6,161 bases of DNA, from contig CAMASZ010000076.1 in the NCBI GenBank assembly GCA_945861125.1, forward strand, positions 1 through 6,161. The letters are read 5' to 3'. The notes under the pieces were generated by a model. That model was given only the letters and a program-made list of their open reading frames with translations. It did not search any database and was not told where the DNA came from. This DNA is from Rickettsia typhi (lineage in GTDB: Bacteria > Pseudomonadota > Alphaproteobacteria > Rickettsiales > UBA1997). The translations under genes and the position numbers were made by a program. Shown piece after piece: positions 1-5,528 of this stretch; the stretch's first letter is position 1, and every line of letters starts with the position of its first letter.

Positions 1-2375
1 AGATATCCAATATCAAAAATATTAATTTCTATGTTAGAAAATATATCTTTCTTAACTTGTGGATTCTTGATATTAAAGCCAAATTCTTTACCAAAAAATC
101 CAGATGAATTAATGCTATAACAAAATGGTAATTTACAATCAGCTTTCAAAATAAAGTTACTAATATTTTTTTTATTCATTAACTCTAAATTGTGAGCAAA
201 TAATGATATCTGCACAGGAAAATTTTTACTTAATTCTATAGATTTTTTATGATTAGAAAGAATTTTTGAAAAATCAAAATATTTAGCATTAATATTAATT
301 CTTGCAATGCTGTTTTGCTTTGGTTTTAAGTAAGAAATATCATAATTATTTTTACCAAAATTATTATTTTTAATATTAAGATTTGTTATATAAAAAGGAT
401 CAATATTGAAATAAAAATCACCATAAATTGTGGACTTTAAATTTTTATTATCATTTGAAATAGAATTATTTTGATTTTTAGAAAGTATAATATTTTTGAA
501 AAACAATTTATTATCATTAACAACAGTAGAAAAACTAAGGCTTGAATTAATATTAAAATCTTTAGTAATTTCAAAATCATCTGCGGTAATTTGTGAGTTT
601 GTTAAATTAATGTCAGTATCAAAAATATTGCTATTAATTTTCTTGAAGGTAACAAAATCAATAGAACCATTTATATAATCGTTTCTTAAATTGGTTATTT
701 TTGATTTAACGTCAATTAAACAATCTTTTAGTGATAAGTTATCAATTAATGGAATTTGTATATTGAAATCACTATTTGCATTACCATTAAAATATTTATT
801 TAATTCACTAGCAAATTTTGATTTGAAACTAATATGCTTTAGTCCATCTTCTGCTTTTCCGCTTAGCTTACCAAATATTTTAAGCTTAACTATCGGTGCA
901 AAAAAGTTATCAATTATCACCCTAGCCTGAGAAATTTTACTATCTAAAACATTTCCATTATTAATTATAATTTCCATGTTCTTTTTAGTAAAACTAGCTA
1001 CGCCAGAAGTTTTAGATATAGCTGGAAAGAGATCACTGTAATTTAAATAAGAATTATAAAAATTAACCTGAGCATTAATATCAATTAAATCAGCCTCATT
1101 ACCACTATTTATGGTTGAAAATTTTGCATTTGCACTGCTAACAACTCCTTCTGTAATATGATTTATTATCCAATCTCTAACTCCATTAGCAGAAAGTGGA
1201 GTTGGCCAGAATTTTGATAAATCATTCATCAAGACATTTTGTATATTTATATCAAAATCAAATTTTCTTTTATCATTCATTACATCATTAATCGTCATAA
1301 GCATTGATAAATGCGGGATAGAATCATTATTTATTTTTTTAATGTTATTTATTAAATCAGTGTCAAGTTTATTAATTGTAAATTTATTTAGATCAGCATT
1401 ATATTCACCCTGCGCTTGAAAATTTTTGAATTCAATTTTTTCACTAAAAAAATTTTTTAGTTCAAAACTACCTTGGTTAGCATTAATATTGAATTTTAGT
1501 TTTTTGATTTCATTTTTTTCAACAGTTAAAAATGATGATCCACTGAATTTAGTTAATATTTTATCAAAAAAATTAATTTTTGGATTAAAGCTAGAGATTA
1601 TTTGAGGAGATATATTGTTAAAAAAAAATTCACAATTTAATTTACTACTTTTAAAAATATTACATTTTGAATTTATTTGAATATTTTGATTATTTTTATC
1701 TAAATTAAGACTAGTTTCTATTGATAATTTTATTTCATTACTGCTTTGGTTAATATTTATTTTTGCTTGATCAATTAAAATATCTTGCTGTTTTTTATTA
1801 AAGAAAGTTATCAATCTAGCATCATCAATTTCGAAATTTTCAAGTGCAATATTTCCTATTTTTATTCTATCAAAAAAATTTTTAGCAAAATCATTTTCAG
1901 TGCTTGAAACATCTAAGTTGGAGATTATTTTATCAAGATTTTCAATATAAACATCTGGTTTAATTATTTTTACCTTCGAAGGTTGAAAGTTTAAAATCAA
2001 AAGATTAAGTAAAGAAAATTCTGTTTCAACAATTGGTATATTGAATTCTTTAGATTTCTCTTCATCGGAAGCTTTATAGTTAATCTTTACCTGAGATATA
2101 GTAATTTTAATGTTACCACTTTTAGTAAAGCTAAGATAAGTATCTTCTATATTAACATTTTTTCCAAAATTTTCTTCTAACTTTTTTTGGACTTGATTAG
2201 TTATGTATTCTATTGATTTTGGCTTAGTTGAAATAAGAACCAGAAAATAAAAAACAGCAAAAAATATTATTATTAATGTTGAAAATAATAATTTAAAAAA
2301 TAGTGAAGGTTTTTTTTTCTTTGATTTGGCTGTATTTTTTTTAATGAACTTTATTTTTCTTTTATTAAGTGGCAT
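1..2375 (-). CDS. DUF3971 / AsmA-like (YhdP-type) membrane-anchored protein, C-terminus beyond the window
   Basis: The frame is open without a stop from the ATG at 2375 to the left edge, giving 791 codons, so the C-terminus is missing. An in-frame TAA six bases upstream makes this ATG the first possible start. The N-terminus is a lysine-rich cytoplasmic stretch (residues 1-23), then one transmembrane segment (about 24-49), then a long, Asn/Ile/Lys-rich, beta-strand-like region as in AsmA/YhdP/TamB proteins. The best family evidence is around residues 389-415: a Trp-Pro pair (W390, P391), an Arg-Asp-Trp (400-402), then a Thr-Glu-Gly (408-410), followed by a 'P-x-I-x-x-x-S-G-V-A-x-F' segment at 451-462. 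This is the typical DUF3971 core of alphaproteobacterial YhdP-like proteins. Known relatives are inner-membrane-anchored periplasmic proteins involved in phospholipid transport to, or integrity of, the outer membrane. That role here is inferred. It lies 14 nt after ppa and is probably cotranscribed with it. The low-complexity composition reflects AT drift. Confidence 0.85.
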   Translation of the reverse strand, partial: MPLNKRKIKFIKKNTAKSKKKKPSLFFKLLFSTLIIIFFAVFYFLVLISTKPKSIEYITNQVQKKLEENFGKNVNIEDTYLSFTKSGNIKITISQVKINYKASDEEKSKEFNIPIVETEFSLLNLLILNFQPSKVKIIKPDVYIENLDKIISNLDVSSTENDFAKNFFDRIKIGNIALENFEIDDARLITFFNKKQQDILIDQAKININQSSNEIKLSIETSLNLDKNNQNIQINSKCNIFKSSKLNCEFFFNNISPQIISSFNPKINFFDKILTKFSGSSFLTVEKNEIKKLKFNINANQGSFELKNFFSEKIEFKNFQAQGEYNADLNKFTINKLDTDLINNIKKINNDSIPHLSMLMTINDVMNDKRKFDFDINIQNVLMNDLSKFWPTPLSANGVRDWIINHITEGVVSSANAKFSTINSGNEADLIDINAQVNFYNSYLNYSDLFPAISKTSGVASFTKKNMEIIINNGNVLDSKISQARVIIDNFFAPIVKLKIFGKLSGKAEDGLKHISFKSKFASELNKYFNGNANSDFNIQIPLIDNLSLKDCLIDVKSKITNLRNDYINGSIDFVTFKKINSNIFDTDINLTNSQITADDFEITKDFNINSSLSFSTVVNDNKLFFKNIILSKNQNNSISNDNKNLKSTIYGDFYFNIDPFYITNLNIKNNNFGKNNYDISYLKPKQNSIARININAKYFDFSKILSNHKKSIELSKNFPVQISLFAHNLELMNKKNISNFILKADCKLPFCYSINSSGFFGKEFGFNIKNPQVKKDIFSNIEINIFDIGY

Positions 2376-2389
2376 TAATTAATCGATTA

Positions 2390-2917
2390 TTATTTATTTA
2401 CCCTTTCAAAAGCTTCTGATATTAGTTGTTTAGCTTTTTTAGAATTTTCAAAACCAACTACTTTAACCCATTTACCTTTTTCAAGATCTTTATAGTGTTC
2501 AAAGAAATGTTTAATTTTATTAATCAATGTTTCTGGCAATTGATTATATTCCTCAATATTTTCAAATTGTGAATTTAATTTTTTTGATGGTACTGCAAGA
2601 ATTTTTTCATCCATACCCTTCTCATCTTCCATTATTAAAACTCCTATTGGCTTTACTGAAATTATTGCACCAGAAATAATTGGAAATTCTGATATTACTA
2701 AAACATCAGCAGGATCACCATCATCTGACAATGTGTGAGGAATAAAACCATAATTACAAGGGTAATACATAGGAGTTGCAATAAAACGATCAACAAATAT
2801 GGCTCCACTGTCTTTATCAGTTTCATATTTTACTGGATCAGAATTCATTGGCACTTCAATTATAACATTTACTTGATTTGGAACATCTTTTCCAACTGAT
2901 ATTTTTTCTATATTCAT
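2390..2917 (-). CDS. ppa: Inorganic pyrophosphatase, family I
   Basis: Soluble cytoplasmic enzyme that hydrolyses pyrophosphate to two phosphates, pulling nucleic-acid synthesis, aminoacylation and acyl-CoA activation forward. The 175-residue length and N-terminus align with E. coli Ppa without gaps. With Met as 1, all expected active-site residues are present: E21, K30, E32, R44, Y52, Y56, the metal-binding aspartates D66, D68 and D71 in the DGDPADV signature, D98, D103, K105, and Y142-K143 in the HYKDLEKGKW block. The only visible departure is Ala70 inside the signature where Val, Ile or Leu is usual; it is not a metal ligand. The gene starts 22 nt after the thiolase stop and ends 14 nt before the DUF3971 gene, so it is the middle gene of an apparent operon. 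No clear Shine-Dalgarno sequence precedes the ATG. A catalytically intact enzyme is expected. Confidence 0.97.
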   Translation of the reverse strand: MNIEKISVGKDVPNQVNVIIEVPMNSDPVKYETDKDSGAIFVDRFIATPMYYPCNYGFIPHTLSDDGDPADVLVISEFPIISGAIISVKPIGVLIMEDEKGMDEKILAVPSKKLNSQFENIEEYNQLPETLINKIKHFFEHYKDLEKGKWVKVVGFENSKKAKQLISEAFERVNK

Positions 2918-2939
2918 AAAATAAAAATTAATTAAAAAA

Positions 2940-4244
2940 TTAAGAAACTTCTAGTAAACAAGCACCGCCCTGTCCACCACCAATACATAATGTTGCTAAA
3001 CCAGTATTTTTATTACGACGCTTTAATTCGCGAAGTAAATGAATTATTATTCTTGCTCCAGACATTCCAACTGGATGCCCTAGTGCAATACCTCCACCAT
3101 TAACATTTAGTTTATTAATATCAATTTCACCAATGGCACTTTCACCATCAAAATGTTTTTTAGAAAATTCTTGCGAAGAAAAAGCTTTTGTACATGCAAT
3201 TACTTGAGCTGAAAAAGCTTCGTTAATTTCAATTAAATCGATATCATTAAGCTTTGTTCCAGTTTTATCAAACAGTTTTTTAGTAGCAAACACTGGTCCA
3301 AGACCCATTCGAGAAGGATCTAATCCAGCATAAGCAAAATCTCTAATATATCCTAAAATTTCTAGATCTAGTTCTCTTGCTAATTCCTTGGCTTTCTTTT
3401 CAGTCATTAATATTGCAAAAGCGGCACCATCGGTTACTTGTGAAGAATTTCCAACAGTAACTGTACCAGTTATTTTTTCAAAATATGGTTTTAATTTTTC
3501 TAAATCTTCTATTTTTTGACCCTTACGCACCCCTTCATCTTCATCAATCATCTGTGAATTTTTTTCATCATTATTAAATATTGAAATTATTTCTTCTTTA
3601 AAAATACCCTTATTAATAGCATTTTCTGCACATCGATGTGAATTAAGAGCAAAAAAGTCTTGATCTTGACGAGTAATATGAAAATCACGAGCTAAATTTT
3701 CGGCGGTACAGCCCATTATTAGTCCAGATATTGGATCTGTTAAGCCCTGAATTAAACCAACTGTTGGTGATAAATATTTTAAACGAAAATCTTTGAGAAC
3801 AAATAATTTTTCAGAAAATGTTTTTGCTTTAGATAAACGAGCAAAAATTTCAGTCATTTTTTTACCAAATAAAAGCGGAATATTGCTCATTGATTCAACT
3901 CCGCCAGCTAGAATTATTTGCGCATCACCATTAAGAATTTTTAAAGAAGCGGTTGTAAACGCCTCCATACCAGAGGCACAATTGCGATGAACTGTAAAAG
4001 CAGGAGTAGATTCTAAAACTCCAGCTTTTAAAGCAATAACCCGAGCTATATTTGCAGCTTCAGCAGGCTGAGCAACATTACCAATTATAACTTCATCAAT
4101 TTTATCAACACTAATTTTGCTTCGAAGTAAAACTTCTTTAGCAATTCTGGCTCCTAAATCATGAGCTGTGATATTTTTTAGAGCTCCCGAAGCTTTACCC
4201 ATCGGTGATCTATATCCTGATAATATTGCTATTCTTTCTTTCAT
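2940..4244 (-). CDS. Acetyl-CoA C-acyltransferase (thiolase), FadI / trifunctional beta-subunit-like
   Basis: Thiolase-superfamily enzyme that cleaves 3-ketoacyl-CoA with CoA, or condenses two acyl-CoAs in reverse. Numbered from the ATG at 4244 (434 residues), the catalytic set is complete: nucleophile Cys89 in R-N-C-A-S-G, the NEAF box at 341-344, His390 in GHPVGMSGAR, and Cys420 in CIGGGQGG. The length, and the long loop at about 125-175 ending in G-L-I-M-G-x-T-A-E, match FadI and mitochondrial HADHB rather than the shorter (about 390 residue) AtoB/PhaA enzymes. The GHPVGMSG and GGGQGG motifs, however, resemble biosynthetic thiolases, so substrate preference is open. A TTG at 4265 would add seven residues (M-I-I-K-I-F-F), but the ATG fits the FadI N-terminus and lies a sensible distance from the predicted promoter. 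First gene of the thiolase-ppa-DUF3971 cluster. No FadJ-type hydratase/dehydrogenase partner is visible beside it. Confidence 0.93.
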   Translation of the reverse strand: MKERIAILSGYRSPMGKASGALKNITAHDLGARIAKEVLLRSKISVDKIDEVIIGNVAQPAEAANIARVIALKAGVLESTPAFTVHRNCASGMEAFTTASLKILNGDAQIILAGGVESMSNIPLLFGKKMTEIFARLSKAKTFSEKLFVLKDFRLKYLSPTVGLIQGLTDPISGLIMGCTAENLARDFHITRQDQDFFALNSHRCAENAINKGIFKEEIISIFNNDEKNSQMIDEDEGVRKGQKIEDLEKLKPYFEKITGTVTVGNSSQVTDGAAFAILMTEKKAKELARELDLEILGYIRDFAYAGLDPSRMGLGPVFATKKLFDKTGTKLNDIDLIEINEAFSAQVIACTKAFSSQEFSKKHFDGESAIGEIDINKLNVNGGGIALGHPVGMSGARIIIHLLRELKRRNKNTGLATLCIGGGQGGACLLEVS

Positions 4245-4270
4245 AAAAAATATTTTGATGATCAAACTCT

Positions 4271-4435
4271 AATACTAATTACACTAAGCAGTAACACTTT
4301 ATGTTAAATATTTTTGAGATAAAAAAATCTTTAAAAAATAAAGCTGTATATCAATATGGCTGATGACTATTTAGTTACTTCAGCACTACTATTGAAAATA
4401 TTTTATTATAATTTAAAGATTGAAATTGGTATGAT
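4271..4435 (+). repeat. Degraded copy of the 227-bp inverted-repeat element
   Basis: This stretch resembles the intact element at 5297-5523 in collinear blocks and the same orientation. Bases 4395-4414 match 5479-5498 at 19 of 20. Bases 4415-4432 match 5504-5521 at 15 of 18, the intact copy having five extra bases (GATTT) between these blocks. AGCACTACTA at 4382-4391 matches AGCACGACTA at 5467-5476, the 3' side of the second hairpin. Weaker similarity continues leftwards: TTAAA-x-ATTTTT at 4304-4315 against 5396-5407, and TAATACTAATTACA from 4270 resembles the left terminal repeat. The terminal inverted repeats no longer pair well. The left boundary is approximate. The relation was judged by eye, and AT richness inflates similarity, but the order and spacing of blocks are hard to explain by chance. 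Confidence 0.6.
4278..4307 (-). promoter_or_regulatory. Candidate sigma70 promoter for the thiolase-ppa-DUF3971 operon
   Basis: Read on the minus strand, TTAACA (4307-4302, five of six matches to TTGACA) is followed after 18 nt by TGTAAT (4283-4278, five of six to TATAAT). Transcription would begin near 4271 and give a leader of about 27 nt before the ATG at 4244. The -10 lies in what looks like the left arm of a degraded repeat element. In such AT-rich DNA chance matches are common, so this is a prediction only. Confidence 0.45.
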
Positions 4436-4449
4436 AATAAGCTTAGAAT
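4420..4449 (+). promoter_or_regulatory. Candidate sigma70 promoter for the HisN-like phosphatase gene
   Basis: TTGAAA (4420-4425, five of six to TTGACA) and TAGAAT (4444-4449, five of six to TATAAT) are separated by 18 nt, placing a start near 4456 and a leader of about 29 nt before the ATG at 4485. A perfect TATAAT also occurs at 4407-4412, but its only upstream TTGAAA (4392-4397) is 9 nt away, too close. The -35 lies in the right arm of the degraded repeat. Chance matches are likely in this composition. Confidence 0.35.
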
Positions 4450-4484
4450 AAAACTATCATTTTAACTTTCACTATTTTTCATAA

Positions 4485-5282
4485 ATGCTTGAACAACAAT
4501 TTATCGATTTTGCAAATTACTTAGCTGATGAAGCAAGCAAAATCTCCAAAAAATATTATAGACTGCCAAATGGCGAAACTTCAAAAGAAGATAACTCTCC
4601 AGTAACCAAAGCTGATCAAGAAATTGAGGAAACCCTTAGAAATCTTATAATCAAAAAATTTCCTGATCATGGAATTATTGGTGAAGAATACGGAAATCAT
4701 CAACCACAATCTGATTATCTATGGATTATAGATCCAATAGATGGAACTTCATCCTTTATAATTGGTAGACCAATATTTGGCAATCTAATTGCTTTATCTT
4801 ATAAAAATAAAGTAATAATTGGTATTATGAATCAACCAATTACTAATGAGAGGTGGATAGGTATTAATAATGTTGGTAGCTTCTTCAATCAAAAAAAAAT
4901 TACAACCAGAAACTGTCAAAATATTGAAGAGGCGGTTATGTGTTCAAGTTCACCTTTTTTCTTTACAGATTTTGATAAAGTTATTTTTGAGGAATTATCT
5001 AAATATACTAAATATCAAAAAATTGGTGGAGTTGTATATGGCGGAGACTGCTATTCATATGCATGTCTGGCATCTGGATTTATTGACATAATAATTGAGC
5101 CGCAACTTAAAGTTTATGATTTTGCCAGCCATATTCCAATAATTAAAAATGCTGGCGGATATATAACTGATTGGCAAGGAAATGAACTAGAATTAAAATC
5201 TAATACAAAATTAATAGCCTGCTCAAGTAAAAAACTACATCAACAAGTTTTAAAAATAATCAATCAAGTAAAAAAAATATAA
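4485..5282 (+). CDS. hisN: Inositol-monophosphatase superfamily phosphatase, HisN-like (probable histidinol-phosphatase)
   Basis: Mg-dependent sugar/polyol phosphate phosphatase of the IMPase/FBPase fold, 265 residues, full length. The metal site is complete: V-T-K-A-D (40-44), G-E-E (66-68), the D-P-I-D-G-T box (83-88, with ligands D83 and D86) and D212. Several features point to the HisN branch (histidinol-phosphate to histidinol) rather than SuhB or CysQ. These are G-R-P-I-F-G followed by L-I-A-L, then N-Q-P-I-T-x-E-R-W-I-G (116-126), Y-G-G-D-C-Y-S-Y-A (185-193), and L-K-V-Y-D-F-A-S-H-I-P-I-I with A-G-G and T-D-W-x-G (208-232). No other histidine-biosynthesis gene is in the window, so the substrate is inferred from motifs; a general IMPase or nucleotide phosphatase role is the alternative. 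Transcribed divergently from the thiolase operon, starting at the ATG at 4485 without a recognisable Shine-Dalgarno sequence. Its stop lies 14 bp before the repeat element at 5297. Confidence 0.88.
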   Translation: MLEQQFIDFANYLADEASKISKKYYRLPNGETSKEDNSPVTKADQEIEETLRNLIIKKFPDHGIIGEEYGNHQPQSDYLWIIDPIDGTSSFIIGRPIFGNLIALSYKNKVIIGIMNQPITNERWIGINNVGSFFNQKKITTRNCQNIEEAVMCSSSPFFFTDFDKVIFEELSKYTKYQKIGGVVYGGDCYSYACLASGFIDIIIEPQLKVYDFASHIPIIKNAGGYITDWQGNELELKSNTKLIACSSKKLHQQVLKIINQVKKI

Positions 5283-5296
5283 CATTATTTTCCTTC

Positions 5297-5326
5297 TTAT
5301 ACCAAATCCCATCTTTAAATCAAATT
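5297..5326 (+). repeat. Left 30-bp terminal inverted repeat
   Basis: Perfect reverse complement of 5494-5523. Pairing stops beyond its outer base: the left flank continues with C at 5296 and the right flank with C at 5524, which do not pair. This gives a sharp outer boundary for the element. Confidence 0.9.
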
Positions 5327-5411
5327 CTAACTTCATATTTTTGGTAAAAAAACCTTCAAAAAGCCTTAAGCCTTATAGGTATACGACTTCATTTTTTAAA
5401 GATTTTTATCG

Positions 5412-5442
5412 AAAAAATCGTGTCGTTGCCCTAGGGCACGAC
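5412..5442 (-). terminator. Hairpin 1 of the element, candidate distal terminator for the MFS gene
   Basis: On the plus strand GTCGT (5422-5426) pairs with ACGAC (5438-5442) and GCCC (5428-5431) with GGGC (5434-5437), with a single bulged T at 5427. Read on the minus strand the stem is followed after ACGA by six T residues (5417-5412), like an intrinsic terminator for transcription leaving the MFS gene. The four-base gap before the T run makes it imperfect; an alternative shorter stem TCGTG/CACGA would abut the T run. Confidence 0.5.
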
Positions 5443-5463
5443 TGGCAAAAATCGTGTCGTTGC
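5413..5463 (+). repeat. Two copies of a 17-bp direct repeat with 34-bp period
   Basis: AAAAATCGTGTCGTTGC occurs identically at 5413-5429 and 5447-5463. Each copy supplies the 5' arm of one hairpin, so the unit appears to have been duplicated as repeat plus hairpin. Only two copies exist, so this is not a CRISPR array. Confidence 0.9.
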
Positions 5464-5474
5464 TTTAGCACGAC
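5447..5474 (-). terminator. Hairpin 2 of the element, candidate proximal terminator for the MFS gene
   Basis: GTCGT (5456-5460) pairs with ACGAC (5470-5474) and GCT (5462-5464) with AGC (5467-5469), with the same bulged T (5461) as hairpin 1. On the minus strand it is followed after ACGA by five T residues (5451-5447). The MFS stop is 55 bp upstream in the direction of transcription, a suitable position for a terminator. The plus strand has no T run after either stem, so neither looks like a terminator for the HisN-like gene. Confidence 0.5.
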
Positions 5475-5493
5475 TAATAAAATATTTTGTTAT

Positions 5494-5523
5494 AATTTGA
5501 TTTAAAGATGGGATTTGGTATAA
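5494..5523 (-). repeat. Right 30-bp terminal inverted repeat
   Basis: Perfect reverse complement of 5297-5326. It ends 5 bp before the MFS stop codon (5529-5531). Just inside it, the stretch AAAATATTTTGTTATAATTT (5479-5498) overlaps the arm and is shared, with one change, by the degraded copy at 4395-4414. Confidence 0.9.
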
Positions 5524-5528
5524 CATAA

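Larger units (their letters stand above)
5297..5523. repeat. 227-bp non-coding element with perfect 30-bp terminal inverted repeats (MITE-like)
   Basis: The left end (5297-5326) is the exact reverse complement of the right end (5494-5523) over 30 bases; the left arm begins TTATACCAAATCCC and the right arm ends GGGATTTGGTATAA. Between them are no ORFs of note, but there are two tandem bulged hairpins (5413-5474) that are much richer in G+C than the surroundings. The element occupies nearly all of the space between two convergent genes, 14 bp after the HisN-like stop and 5 bp from the MFS stop. The outward flanks do not show a target duplication directly abutting both ends; a near-identical TATAACATWATT occurs at 5278-5289 and 5519-5530, but the left copy is not adjacent to the arm. 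It could be a MITE moved in trans, an ERIC/REP-like dispersed repeat, or a large bidirectional terminator. The degraded relative at about 4271-4435 favours a dispersed family. Confidence 0.8.

Noticed and set aside
496..930. Two plus-strand ORFs of 60 and 79 codons (496-678 and 691-930)
   Set aside because: They lie antisense within the long open DUF3971 frame, show no family motif, and have the composition expected of its complement.
3793..3990. Plus-strand ORF of 65 codons
   Set aside because: Antisense to the conserved thiolase catalytic region, which fully accounts for its open frame.
4245..4265. Upstream TTG start for the thiolase
   Set aside because: It adds seven hydrophobic residues not expected in the family and would begin only a few bases from the predicted transcription start.
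4870..5091. Plus-strand ORF of 73 codons
   Set aside because: Overlaps the HisN-like gene in another frame, and that frame holds the conserved motifs.
5413..5474. Possible CRISPR array
   Set aside because: Only two repeat copies with a 34-bp period; the 'spacer' is the other arm of a hairpin, and no cas gene is present.
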